Below, piece after piece: positions 50,901 through 62,124 of a stretch of 64,000 nt of DNA; positions within the stretch are counted from its first letter, which is position 1, and the number at the start of each line of letters is the position of its first letter. The DNA lies in assembly GCA_019009955.1 (NCBI GenBank), contig CM032233.1, positions 11,565,001 through 11,629,000 on the forward strand, in the 5' to 3' direction. The notes below the pieces were generated by a model. That model did not search any database. It had not been told where the DNA came from and saw only the letters and a program-made list of their open reading frames with translations. A program made the translations under genes and the position numbers. This DNA comes from Riptortus pedestris. Its lineage: Eukaryota; Arthropoda; Insecta; Hemiptera; Alydidae.

Positions 50901-53900
50901 GGTAAATGTCAAAGAACTTCACATTAGCATAAAGTGATACTAAAAGCAACCAAGCCTTGATAAACCATAATTGAATGAATGCGATAGGGCCAGGGCATTA
51001 TTTCATCTATTTTCATTATTAATCCTTTCCTTGTGCAAAGCCACTATAGTAGCTTGATTCAAGCCACTATATTGGCTTTGCGCAAGGGAAGGGTTAAAAA
51101 ATCAAAAGAAAACTAGCCGAAATATAAAAAGGCAAGAGGTCTTAAAATAAAAATATATTAAAACTGAGATCTATTAACTAAAATTAACCATTTGCAAAGA
51201 CGGGCAACAGTCCTATTCACAACGAACCTACTTAACAATCACTTGTTGTACACAATCTCTTAAATTGTTTATCATATTTAAAAATCCGATTCTCCCAGTT
51301 AAGGGAGCAACCTTGAAAGTCTCTATCAAAAAACAGGTAATTAAGGGGAGTAAGTGAGTAGAGGTACGAAGGAACCACTAAGAGCTAGGGTCTCAAAAAC
51401 TCAATTCATAAATTCATGAGCATATGCCTGAACTGGCAACCAAATATTCTTTTTATCTGTGAAGTTAGCTGTCATTGTCACGACATCTATCCCTTGGTAT
51501 GTATAAAACTGCAATCCAAAAGGCATTAGAATTAAAAGGACACCTTCGCAGATTAATTATTAGGACTAGTACTTTTGGCTGCCCATGCTTCCATCTTCAG
51601 TCCCATTTCATCTTAAAGGAACAAGTTCACAGTTATAACTCAAAAAAATAAAGAAAAACTCTCCAGAATATAGAATAGAAATTTGCCTGTATTTGACATG
51701 TTTAACCCATTCAGTGCCCACGTTTAACCCATTACATTTCTCTGGGTGGCCAGTAATGCAACCATCCCATCTGCTACCTACCAAGAATTTTCCCCTTGGT
51801 CAGACCAAGTAGACTTGTAAATGAGGCCAGCACTGAATGGGTTAATGTGACTGCTGAAGAGTTCTCTTCTTCATATCTTATCCAGTACTGCCACATGCAA
51901 AATCTCCCCGCCCGTGTATCTGTGGCCACTTCTACTAGTAATAGCTCATTTACAACTCCATCTTCCTTGTTATCTATGGTCTTCCATCCTGTTCGAATGT
52001 CAGTTTTCTGTAGTTTTTAATTTCAGCCATCTTCTCTATAAAATTTGTTAAAGGACACAGCTATTTCCTAGATTCTCTTACAATTCCTTCTTGATAATGA
52101 TCAATCATTATAATTATCATGACTCCTCAAATTGTATGCGGCGTTGAGTTTGATAAAAGTATACTGGTACTTCTTTAAACTTTTGATTTGTTGAGCAACC
52201 TATGTGTGTCTGTCTCAAAAATATTTCTGAGGGACAATAAAATGGTATGCCGCATATTTCTGATACTTTCATGTGAAGATTGTCTTTAATGTTAGGTACC
52301 ATTTCTCATATTTCCTGAACTTAGCTGACCATTTGATCCCCTCTCATCCATGAATGGAATTTTGGTGGGAAGGAAACTGATTGCTGAACTAGGTCCAGCA
52401 GTTTCGAAAATCAACACACATGTATGCATGCACACATAGGTTAATCGCATTGCACATGCATACGTGCTACTTGGCCCCTCGAGGCAGTACCATCTTATTC
52501 ACTAATTGGTGGTTGGTCATAGCTTTGCCACTATTACTTCGGGTCAAGGACCAACTCTATGGGCAGGGCCCTCTCAAGTAATAGCAGTGAGTTACAATTA
52601 GTATTATTCACCTTATAGAAGAGTTGCTTTTTGGGAAATGTCAGTCTCTTATATATTCAGTAAGTTACATATCAGAGTAAGTTATTGTGCACTGAATACA
52701 ATGTGATGTACTCGAGTCTGGGGTTATATTGAGCCCCAGTAACTCTACACATCATTGCCCCTTCAGGTTATTATTATGGGGTATGCTTTTCTCCATTTTT
52801 ACATCAGGAAATAAAAATAACCTACACAAAACATTTTCAACTCCTTTTTTTTTTAATTTTTATTCACAGGCGTTTAAGATATTTTTTTTTTGTTTTTAAC
52901 AATTTTTGCAGGGTTGAACAGTATTGCTTGTTGAGCTTCTTTCTTTAGCAATCGTGAAGTAAAATTCTTAGTTGTATTTATAGTTAATTTTAGCAAAAGA
53001 TCATTAGTGCTAATAATAATAACAGAGCAACAGTGGTAGGGTTTAATTTGTATAAATCTTTTAACTGCAAGACTATACTTTAAATTTTAAAAGTTATTTG
53101 GGACAACGATACCAATAATCTCAGCCATCTTTTGTTTTGCTTGTAAATGATGAGAGTACACAATTTGTTACAATGGACAGTTTGATCAACCCTTGCTATC
53201 CCAATATATCTTAATATTTTCATGTTCTAGTATCCTTGATTCCAAATCTGTATCACACATACATGCACATGTGTCCAAATCATGTATCACACAAACATGC
53301 ACATGTGTATATATTATATGTATTTTTGAAATTAAATTTACTACCACATCAACTAAAACGAGATTTTTTTTTATTGGACTTTGTGACCTAAAAGAAAACA
53401 ATGTGAACATAGTTTCTTAATAACTAATTATAGGGATAGAATGAAAATGAATGAAGCTGTGAGAATTTATGAACATTACTTCTCATAACAGTGGTAATAG
53501 ATGGGGAGGCATAAAATATCTATAACCCCCATCCTTGTCTCTAGCATTTTCAATCCTAAAAAAATCAAGGAATGGTAATTTTAATTATTCCAATAAGAGG
53601 TGGTATTTTCATTCGGTATATAATAGTCACACTAGAAAAACTAATAAAAATGTTTTTGCCACAATATGCCCACAATGTTACATTGGCTGAGAGTTTTCCA
53701 GAAAATGATCTCACATAAGGAGGGAAATTGTGAGGGGAAACAAGAAAATGATGCCAGCATCATGAACAGATAACATGGTAAGGCTGTGAATCTTTAAAGC
53801 TTCAAGTTTCAAGCAATACATATCAGGTTAATACTACAATCTCACTTCTCAAAATTTGTTAAAGAAGGAAATATATAAATAATAAATAGCATTTATTCAG

Positions 53901-56900
53901 TGGAGTAAATATATTCTTGGAAGAGTTTATAGATATGGAATAGATATCTAGAACTTTAGACGCCTGTAACTAATATTGTGGGCTTTGGAGTATAATTTTT
54001 CTCATTTTTTATAAACATATGTACAAAATATTTAATTTTGATGTCGATCTAAAAACATAGATTGTGTCTAAAATCTTAAATAGCCCCACAATATAGCTTC
54101 AAGTTGGGCATTTGAACAGACAAAATAAGGAGGAATATTGATGTCTTATATTAAATACAATTCTCAATATTGTTTAATTAAATAAGACACCAATGTGCTC
54201 AATCTAATTACCGTATCCCTAAAAAAGGAGGAAAGTCAGTATCAAAATTAAGTCTGAATAAGTGATTGAGAAATTCTTAAAACTACTATTCACGCTCAAT
54301 AAATCAGCATACAATTATACTCCTTAATAAAAAAAAGAGATGCCCAGAATTGTTTACTAAATAAAATATAATGCATTGCTTTTTATGTGAAAAATTATAT
54401 ATTTATCATTGAAACATAGATAGAATATCAAAACAAATAGAACAAAAGTAAATAATTTGCTTTCAAAAGAGTACCTGTAAACTTCGATGACCTGGCAGAT
54501 GGCGAGGTGACTGGCCAGATGTTGCTTGAATAGCTAGCATAGTATCGGTGAACATACGAGCTTGCAAATTAAGTTCCCTAATCCTTTCCTGAACTGTCAT
54601 TGGACGAAGAATAACTTTCCCCGATCCCGAGAGATCCAAATTTCCGAGGAGAACATCGGTTTGTGTCGTTTGTGATAACCTCCTGAAGTACAGCCGATGC
54701 TCATCTTGGTAAACTGAAATATAACATAACAATAAGAAGTGGAAAAAAATTAACAAACATGTATTTCATCTATACTAATACAAAATAGAACTGAAACATG
54801 TAATTACATAAGCCAAAGATAACTATAGCAATGCCTCAACAAACTTCGATAAGCATATGGAGACATTTGGTTTTGCTAGCTTAGACAGTAGACAAACCGA
54901 CAAATAAAATCCAAGTGACGACTTCATACCAAACATAAGCGACGTAAGGTAATTAAATGGCTACTCATATAAATTGGAATTTGGCTGAGATTAAGAAAAA
55001 AAAAATCTCATGTGGTCACCCCATGATTTCTTTGTACTCCTATTAAATTAAATAAATAAATTGCTTAGTGGCACTCCATTTAAAGTTATTTCATTTGAAA
55101 GTGATATACAATATTTTTGTTCCAATAAATTGGATCAAAAAATGTCATACGAATTTGTAGATCTATTCATGATAAACGAAAAAGGTCCCTATCTACAATA
55201 AAAATAAAATAAACTACAACAGAAATAAATACATGATGTCAAATAAGACCTCATTTCCTAGGTAGGATTGATGAGCATTTGAACAAATTTTGGTACTTAT
55301 CGGGATCAAATCATATTAAAAAAAAAAAAATCACTATTATTTAAAATAAAACTTCTAGAATTTATTTGCAAAACAAAATGTAATTATAAATTAGAGTTAG
55401 TCCAAGACTTGGTGATGTCGTGGAGTAGCTGCATAAAGCGGTCGTCTGCCACATCAACTCTGCAAGGTAGCTGTCCAAGTGGTGTAATAATAAATGATCA
55501 CCAAGTGTTTTAATAAATTATCACTCATTTTCTAGTAACAAAAGAAACAGAATGACTAAGATAACCTAGTCAAGTATGAATGAAAAGCCTGAAGCGATAG
55601 CAATAACAGCGAATATCGATACACAGTTTTGAACCAGTAAATATTTTAACTGTAAATAATGAGTGGCCTCCCGTTAACCATTTTATCATTTATAAATTCT
55701 AGAAGTGTTATTTTAAATAATAAGGTCTTTCCTTTTAATTATGATTTAATAATTGTCTTTAATTGGGTGGCCTCTCAATAACTGATAAGTACCCACATTT
55801 TTTGAAAATTGCATCATGAGCTCTGCATGAATATAGTATAATAAATATAAAAATAAAATAAAAAATAAATGGGTGGAACATAATCCCCTTTTCTGTCCTA
55901 AACTCATTAAGACTCTGCTACATCACTGATTAGTGTGTTTTCTGGAAGCAAAAGGTAGAGACAATTACATTTTCTGGAAAACCTGGATGAGGAGATAAGT
56001 GGATTTTCAGGCTGCATTTTTTTTTTCCAGGAAAGATGCTGTTTTCCGGGAGAGGGGAGATTTCATTAGGATGACTTGAATTAAAACTAGTCAGGAACCC
56101 ATTTACCCTATACTGCTGTCTAATTAGTGTATTTTTAAGAGCAACATGAAGAGACAAGTAAAAAAAAAAAAAAAAAAACAGAAGTTAACAGAAGTATAAA
56201 TGAGTTTTTTTATTACACCTCCCCCTTCAAAAAATCGAGAGTGGTTTCACATTGCGTTCTACAACGAACTATCAAGCATTAAAAGCAACAGGAAGAGTGA
56301 AAAAGATTCCACTTGAGGCTACAGCCCCTCCCCAGACATTAGCCAGTATTAGTATGCAGACTGCAACTTCAATATTCAATCATCTTTGGTAGAATTACTG
56401 CAGCCATTAGGCGGTATCAAGTTCAAGTATACAAATTAGTGGATCAATCTACCATCCAATCTTGCCCTACTCGTATGTTGCTCGTGACAATTTAGGAAAG
56501 GAGTATTTTTTTCTGGCGAGAGAATAATATCTGTGGATTACATAATTTGAAAATAATAATTAAAAAACCTGGGTAAAATTGGAAAAGCATTAGGCAGTAG
56601 CCAGTATGAGTATAAAGATGGCAACTTCAACATACCCTCCCTCTAGTCCTGCTATACTGACTTGTTGCTACACCCTACCCAAGAGGATATTTATTTTGTT
56701 GAGAAAATAATAGCTGTGCATTTAAAAACAATCCTAGTAGACGAGAATTTTTTTTTTGGGGGGGGGGGGGGGAAGAAAGCATGAAACATCAACTTAAATT
56801 ACGTGTTGCAAGTGAGAATTTATACAAACATTATTTTCTAGTAAATGCATATGCATACATAAATACATGATAAGGACAATATTTTTGAGTGTCTATTGTG

Positions 56901-59900
56901 GATCTTACATATATTATGTTGAATAACTTCAGATCAAAAATTACCAGACACTTATGTTAGAAAAACATATAAACAGAACAAAAGGAAAATATTGTACATA
57001 ATGAACCTACAAAAACCCTCGCCTCAAAAATTTCGGAGCAAAGCTAGTTAGTTACCTTATGTGGTATAGACTACTTAAGATGTTATTATTAATGGGAAAA
57101 GGGGATTTATTGAGGATTCAATAGGAACGGTCATAATGTTGCAATAAATATATAAGCCTATTGCCAGTAACTAGCTTTTAAAAATAAAAATAAAACATTT
57201 GCACAGGGATGGGTAAGATGATTTGATTGTAAACTCAAAATTCGCAAGTTATTTGTATTGTGCTTGTCAGAATACTGGATACAGTCAACTCTTGCTAACA
57301 CGAACCTCGATAACACGAAATCCTTGATATAAAGAATTTTTTTAATCCCCTTGGAAAAACCTGTCTAACACGAAGAAATTACCGTACGTAACACGAACTA
57401 ATTTTCCGGTTATATTTTACCTCAAACATACAAACACGAAGAAAGACAAAAATTACCTCTGTAACTCGAAAATCAGTAGATAAGACAAATTTGATTAGCG
57501 CATTACCTCTATATCACGATGTTCTCAGAATGGATTTATTTAACACGAAATCCCGGCGTTGAGGTTGCAACCTGTCGGGGAGACTTAACCGGGGACAAGA
57601 GCCTTTAGTCTGTTTGCAGTCTCGTCTCGGGTATTTTTTATTATACTGTACCAAGTTAAATGTTTAATTTTGAAGTTGTAAGGGATACAGCAAAGTTTTT
57701 TTTATTTTAATCAACATTATGACTGATAGTGTTTTTCAGTTTTAAGCAAAGAAAGATTAAGGACTTATTAATCAGTGGAATTAATATTATATTTTCTGTT
57801 TTCTGTGTTTTACCGTTGTTTTTTTTTTTTTAAATTGTGTATGTTATATACATATTTTAATTCATTTAAATATTCGTAAAATATTAAGATTATGCAGATT
57901 TGTAGAAGATGTAGGGAATAAATCACAGTACATTTTTTTACCTCTGTAACACGAATTTTCATTTAGTTCACCTCTATAACTCGAACGATGCCTAAGACGA
58001 ACTATACATAACACAAACAAAAATGGCAGTCCCGTGGAATTTCGTGATAGTGAGAGTCGACTGTACTAGTTTCTAGTGAAACACAGCAAAGGAGGTAACA
58101 GCTCAAATCATAAACCAACATCTAATTAAAAATAAAATTTGAGGAGACACTTCATATGACAGATTCATTGCTTAGTTGGTTCAAAGGTTGAACACAATAA
58201 CTCCCTTATTTTCATGCCATGACTACTTAAAATATTTACATTCAAATCAGAACTATTATAATGAAGTAATAAATATAACTACATAATAGCTACCAGCATC
58301 AAAAGGTGAAATAAAACATAAGCACCGGGATAGGTAAGATATCTATTGAAAATTCAAAAGCTGTTTGAATTATAGTTGGCAGAATACAGGACATTAGTTT
58401 CTAGTGTAACAAGGTAATGAGGTAATATCCCAAATCATAAACAAACCTCTCATTAGAACTAAAATTTGAGGAGACACTTCATTTGATTGTTTCTTTACTC
58501 AGAAAGTTCAAAGGTTGAACACAATTATTGCCCCATTTTCAAAACAACACTGTTAACATATTCACACTCAAATCGGAACTGTCATAATGACAGTAATAAA
58601 TACATGTGCATAATACTAATATTTAGTAGCTTTCATAATGAAAAATAAGAAATTAGCAAAGATATTGGTAAGATGTTTAGCTTGGAAGCTGAAAAATCAC
58701 AAGCTATTTGAGCTACACTTGGCAGAATATTGGATATTAGTTTCTAGTGTAACAAGGCACAAAGGTAATATCCTAAATAATAAACCAACTTCCCATTAAA
58801 CACACAAATTTGAGGAGCGTCTTCATTTGATTGTTTCTTTATTCAGAAAGTTCAAAGGTTGAACACAATTATTGCCCCATTTTCAAAAAAACATTGTGAA
58901 ATAAAACATAAGCACTGGGATAGGTAAGATGTCTATTGAAAATTTGAAAGCTGTTTGAATTATAGTTGGCAGAATACAGGACATTGGTTTCTAGTGCAAC
59001 AAGGCAAATAGGTAATATCCTAAATGATAATCCAACCTCTCATTAAAACTAAAATTTGAGGAGTTGCTTCATTTGATTATTTCATTACTTAAGTTGTTCA
59101 AAGATTGAACACAATTACTGCCCTATTTTCAAGCTCTCATCCCTTAACATATTCACATTCAAATAGGAACTCTCACAATATAGCTAAGTACATGCACTTG
59201 ATACTAACAATTACCAGCTTCTAAAATGTGAAGTAAAACATTAACACAGGGATAGGTAAGATGTAAATTGAAAATGCATATGCTATTTGAGCTACACTTG
59301 GCAGAATGTGGGATATTAGTTTCTTGTATAACAAGTCACAGGGGTAATATCAAAATCATAAACTATCTTCTCAATAAAATAATAATCTACTTCATTTGAT
59401 TGTTTCATTAGTTAGGTTATTCAATAGTTGAACACAATTACTGCCCTATTTTCAAGCCATCACTCCTTGACATATTCACACTCAAATAGAAACTGTCACA
59501 ATATAACTAAATATATGCACATAATACAATTAGTAGCTCCCAAAATGAAAAATAAGACATTAGCACAGGGAAAGGTAAGATGTTTTGCTTATAAAATGAA
59601 AACATAAAAGGTATTTGAGATGTACTTGCCAGAATGCAGGTCATTAGACTCTAGTGTATGAAGGCAACAAATTAAAACCACAAATCATAAACCTACTTCT
59701 CATTAAAACACAAATTTGAGGAGACACTTCATTTGATTGTTTCATCACTTAGTTGGTTCATAAATTGATCACAATTACTGCCCTATTTCCTAGCCAACAC
59801 TTCTCAACATATTCACACTCAAATAGGAACTGTCACAATATGACTAATTATATGCACCTAATACAGTTAGTAGCTTCCAAAATGACAAATACTACAGTAA

Positions 59901-61487
59901 CACAGTGCTGGGTAAGATGTTTTGGTTATAAAATAAAAACATAAAGGTATTTAGAGATGCACTTACCAGAATGAAGGATATTAGTTTCTAGTATAACAAT
60001 GCAAGGAGGTAATATCCAAAATCATAAACCAACTTGTCATTAAATCACAAATTTAAAGACCTACTTCATTTGATTGTTTCATCGCTTAGGTGGTTCAAAG
60101 GTTGAACACAATTACTGCCCTATTTTCTAGCCATCATTCCTGAACATATTCACACTCAAATAGGAACTGTCACAATATAACTAATTATATGCACATAATA
60201 CTAACAGTTAGTAGCTTCCAAAATGTGAAGTAAAACTTTAGCACAGCGATAGGTAAGATGTGTATTGAAAATGCACAAGCTATTTGAGCTACACTGGGCA
60301 GAATACGGGAAATTAGTTTCTAGTGTAACAAGACAAGGATGTAATATATTAAATCATAAACCTACTAAAACTGAAATTGAAAGATCTACTTCATTTGATT
60401 GTTTCATTGCCTAGGTGGTTCAAAGATTGAGCACAATCACTGTCCTATTTTCAAGCTATCATTCCTTAACACTGCTCAAAAAGGAACTGTCTGAATATAG
60501 CTAAACATATGCACCTAATACTGACAGTTAGTAGCATCCAAAAGGTAGAAATAAAACATGGAATATGTCTTGATTGTATACTGGGAAGGTATTTGAGATG
60601 CACTTGACAGAATGCAGGACATTAGTTTCTAGTATAACAAGGCGAAGAGGTAATATATACCAAATCATAAACCAACCTCTCTTTAAAACACAAATTATAG
60701 GAGACACTTCATTTGATTGTTTCATTGCTTAGGTTGTTCAAAGATTGAGCACAATCACTGCCCTATTTTCAAGCTATCATTCCTTAGCAGTGCTCAAATA
60801 GGAACTGTCTCAATATAGTTAAACATATGAACCTAATACTGACAGTTAGTAGCATCCAAAAGATAGAAATAAAACACGGAATATATCTTGATTGTAAACT
60901 GAGAAGGTATTTGAGATGCACTTATTAGTTTCTAGCATAAGAATGCAAGGAGGTAGCAAGTTTCAGCACTTCATTAATAACTGCATATATGGCAAGGAAG
61001 ATAATTGGTGGAAAATAATGAAATGAAGATGAATTTCTCCTGAATTTGTTGGCTGTTGTAAATCAGCACGAGTATATTAAAAAAGGGAATGGTGAAATGT
61101 TGCAATATGTACGTCAATACTCTCGAAATAAAATACTTGAAAGACGACTTTTGACATGATATGCAGATACACGAATTATAACACTTAGACAAAGGATTAA
61201 TGGTATAATCTAAGGAATCAGACCTTCGGCGGAATAATATCCAATTGTTAACTTCTAAAAATAAAATGGAACGAGATTTTGGACGATAAAATGCATGAAA
61301 GGATGCGAATATGAAAGGATATTAGGGTATTTGTAATAAATACTATACCTTCAGCTTCTCTCCTGCCTAGTTTCCTGCAGAAAGCCGTCCTTACAACTGA
61401 ATAGCCGACATAAGCAAAGCCAGCGAATATAGCAGAGCAGAGGGCCACTTTGTTAACAGTCTTATCACCAGCACTGCTATTCGCCAT
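42434..61487 (-). CDS. ARMC10/ARMCX-like armadillo-repeat protein, eight coding exons
   Basis: Eight exons on the minus strand join through GT-AG introns with matching phases: 61349-61487, 54475-54713, 47348-47628, 45646-45763, 45366-45500, 45033-45278, 44023-44186 and 42434-42563. The product is 483 residues. Residues ~14-32 form a hydrophobic segment followed by a basic CRKLGRR stretch, the layout of a signal-anchored outer-mitochondrial-membrane protein. Residues ~127-219 are Ser/Arg/Pro-rich and end in a Glu/Lys/Leu/Gln heptad-like stretch. Residues ~220-483 are armadillo-type helices (LQALATLTNMA, KLQALRVLVNLS, LRIVTLLANLT). Anchor plus C-terminal ARM block is the architecture of ARMC10 and the ARMCX/Alex proteins, whose mammalian members are linked to mitochondrial distribution through Miro/TRAK. 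The linker makes it longer than human ARMC10 (about 340 residues). The exon structure is seen directly; the family name is inferred. Another ARM-repeat family remains possible. Confidence 0.8.
42564..44022 (-). other. Intron 7 with SINE
   Basis: 1.46 kb. It contains the tRNA-derived SINE-like repeat at 43437-43625; the remainder is unique AT-rich sequence. Confidence 0.7.
43437..43625 (-). repeat. tRNA-derived SINE-like repeat
   Basis: On the minus strand the head has a box A-like TAGCCATGTGAGTTACGG and a box B-like GAGATTGATTCTTACC spaced as in a tRNA. The body (43437-43540) recurs diverged at 24660-24775, sharing CCCTTTTCTAG and TTTTATTTAATG. A tRNA-like promoter plus a dispersed unrelated body is the SINE plan. 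No source tRNA can be assigned. Confidence 0.6.
44023..44186 (-). CDS. Exon 7: ARM repeat
   Basis: Acceptor TTTTTAG|GCT and donor AT|GTGAGT. Residues 387-440, with the pattern EDILLRIVTLLANLTQGVRR. It leaves two bases (AT) that combine with the first G of exon 8 to make Met. Confidence 0.8.
44187..45032 (-). other. Intron 6 with family H relic and (TA)n
   Basis: Contains a plus-orientation family H relic (about 44450-44670: CAGCCATTAATGAACTAGAT, GTGTTAACAGACATATATAT, CATCTCCTGGGTAGGATTGA) and a separate (TA)n tract at about 44878-44922. No exon. Confidence 0.75.
45033..45278 (-). CDS. Exon 6: ARM repeats
   Basis: Acceptor TTTCAG|GAT and donor CAT|GTAATC; 82 codons in phase 0 (residues 305-386). 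Two ARM units are visible: LTLQALATLTNMAVLSDWH and IKLQALRVLVNLSCNDDMI. It is the longest ARM-coding exon. Confidence 0.85.
45366..45500 (-). CDS. Exon 5: ARM repeat
   Basis: Acceptor TTTTTAG|GTG and donor AAA|GTATGA; 45 codons in phase 0 (residues 260-304). It contains the hallmark ARM consensus VQLSAITALGNLSLNSDNL. Confidence 0.8.
45646..45763 (-). CDS. Exon 4: start of ARM domain
   Basis: Acceptor TTTTTAG|AGA completes an Arg codon begun in exon 3; donor CAA|GTGAGT. Residues 220-259 (EIPRHDAKSLAILLQSNDAA and onward) have the ARM-like pattern of a repeat helix in which a run of leucines precedes a Thr/Ser-rich turn. Confidence 0.8.
45764..47347 (-). other. Intron 3
   Basis: 1.58 kb of AT-rich DNA with no repeat or exon recognised. 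The stretch from 45.8 to 46.5 kb is slightly less AT-rich. Confidence 0.7.
47348..47628 (-). CDS. Exon 3: Ser/Arg-rich linker and short helix
   Basis: Acceptor TTTCAG|TGC and donor AAAG|GTATAT. It encodes residues 127-219 and leaves two bases. The first half is rich in SP/SPR and RS dipeptides (SPWSSPRILSP, TRRSMRSRAQSHSP), so it looks disordered and a candidate for phosphorylation. The second half (EILKEKEQQLKLNLDKIAQQQ) is heptad-like. Confidence 0.8.
48080..48427 (-). repeat. Family H relic in intron 2
   Basis: Carries AAGTTCGTTAATGGCTGAAA, AACCGAGATATTTGCATTTT and the 5' end GCAGCCCCTGCGTGACGGA (family H minus strand). It lacks the (TA)n tract and the 3' palindrome. Confidence 0.8.
51023..51093. 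mobile_element. Tiny piggyBac-type MITE, near-perfect palindrome (71 bp)
   Basis: TTAA at 51019-51022 and 51094-51097 brackets two ~36-base arms (left TCCTTTCCTTGTGCAAAGCC, right ending GCGCAAGGGAAGGG) with almost no loop. TTAA target duplication plus a CCC/GGG-type end is the piggyBac signature. Most arm differences are C/T or A/G. Confidence 0.65.
51706..51841. mobile_element. piggyBac-type MITE (136 bp)
   Basis: TTAA at 51702-51705 and 51842-51845 flanks terminal inverted repeats CCCATTCAGTGC and GCACTGAATGGG. There is no coding capacity. TTAA plus CCC ends indicates mobilisation by a piggyBac-type transposase. Confidence 0.8.
54475..54713 (-). CDS. Exon 2: linker N-terminal half
   Basis: Acceptor TTTCAG|TT and donor CAG|GTACTC. 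With the base carried from exon 1 it gives exactly 80 codons (residues 47-126) beginning VYQDEHRLYFRRL. It includes a charged helical block (VQERIRELNLQARMFTDTML). No catalytic or binding motif is recognised. Confidence 0.8.
55900..56750. repeat. Degenerate short tandem duplications
   Basis: A block around 55910-55965 (TGATTAGTGTGTTTTCTGGA...) recurs diverged at 56090-56160. A second block with GCCAGTATTAGTATGCAGAC at about 56340-56540 recurs at about 56590-56740. These are old local duplications with no coding content. Confidence 0.5.
57105..60950. repeat. Intronic tandem array, ~320-345 bp unit
   Basis: About nine to ten diverged head-to-tail units. An anchor motif, TTCAAAGGTTGAACACAAT or a variant, recurs near 58180, 58507, 58851, 59098, 59420, 59758, 60094, 60419 and 60738. 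Spacings are 319-344 bp except one 247-bp step where a unit lost ~90 bp. Other conserved blocks are TTAGTTTCTAGTGTAACAAG, GATAGGTAAGATGT and ACTTCATTTGATTGTTTCAT. One unit is split by the pogo-like MITE at 57282-58063. Units show no open frame, so this is a satellite-like array inside intron 1, ending ~400 bp from exon 1. Confidence 0.9.
57282..58063. mobile_element. pogo/Tigger-like MITE (782 bp)
   Basis: Flanked by TA on both sides. Terminal inverted repeats begin CAGTCAACTCTTGCTAACAC on the left and CAGTCGACTCTCACTATCAC on the right (reverse complement). The ends are rich in repeated AACACGAA/AACTCGAA motifs, typical of pogo/Tigger-group ends. There is no transposase frame. It interrupts a unit of the tandem array and is therefore younger than it. 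Confidence 0.85.
61349..61487 (-). CDS. Exon 1: start codon and membrane anchor
   Basis: Encodes residues 1-46 and one extra base, ending at an AG|GTATAG donor. The chosen ATG (61487) has A at -3 and G at +4 and puts the hydrophobic segment close to the N terminus. An in-frame ATG 23 codons upstream (61556), also with A at -3 and G at +4, would add a hydrophilic Cys/Glu-rich leader. Which one is used depends on the transcription start, which is not visible. Confidence 0.75.
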
Positions 61488-61556
61488 ACTACACTCCCCG
61501 GCCACACACTCGCACTCTCTAGTCACAATATTATTCAATATGCCACCATGCTCCAA

Positions 61557-61720
61557 TGCTCTACGGCCCCTTTCAAACTAAACATCGAGCAGTTTAAATC
61601 GAACACAAACATACTAACTTAGAGGAGTTCTATCAAATCCGATAAGGGGCAGAGACAGTTTAACCTTGACAGGGCAACCTCCGAACCAATAATATCTGAA
61701 TAGAATCAGAAAAATACTGT
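61557..61720 (-). promoter_or_regulatory. Probable 5' UTR and promoter region of the ARM gene
   Basis: Sequence just upstream of both possible start codons is less AT-rich than its surroundings and free of repeats. On the minus strand it carries two ATTGG (inverted CCAAT) motifs, near 61690 and at about 61562, and no TATA box. The transcription start cannot be located from sequence. Confidence 0.3.
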
Positions 61721-62003
61721 AAAACCTGTCACAAAATTACCTAGTAATTAAAAAAGAATGTGAGTTTAATTATCCTAATTTTATTAAATTCCAATCTGAC
61801 TTTTAATGAAAAACTACGGACACAATAAAGTTGAGCGAAAATGAGGGGAGCCCCATCTCTTCTTGAAATCAAATAATCTCCATTTTATTATCAATTTACA
61901 CAGTGCACATTTATAAAAATCTTCTTAGACTAAGGAGATTGCCCACGCAATGCAATATGGCACGCAGATAATCTTATCACACCACCTATTTTAGCATCAG
62001 CTA
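61570..62003. other. Upstream intergenic spacer of the ARM gene
   Basis: About 430 bp with no transposon between the gene's first exon and the first family H copy to the right; probably the promoter-proximal region. No other gene is seen. Confidence 0.4.
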
Positions 62004-62064
62004 TTAGCAGATTTCCCTTAAGAGAAATCAGCTATTGAGGTCGTACTCATAGGTCGAAATATAT

Positions 62065-62124
<60 letters not shown>

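Larger units (their letters stand above)
47629..54474 (-). other. Intron 2 (6.8 kb)
   Basis: Mostly unique AT-rich DNA. It holds a family H relic (48080-48427), two small TTAA-flanked palindromic elements (51023-51093, 51706-51841), a two-copy 32-bp repeat near 53250-53305, and a moderately GC-richer unidentified stretch at 52320-52600. No exon is recognised. Confidence 0.75.
54714..61348 (-). other. Intron 1 (6.6 kb)
   Basis: The 60950 to 61348 part next to exon 1 shows no repeat. The rest contains the 57.1-60.95 kb tandem array, degenerate ~190-250 bp tandem duplications at about 55.9-56.75 kb, and a small family H scrap at about 55250-55300. No coding sequence is recognised. Confidence 0.75.

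Noticed and set aside
51796..52020. 74-residue frame in intron 2
   Set aside because: It starts within the TTAA MITE and has no recognisable domain or splice context on the gene strand.
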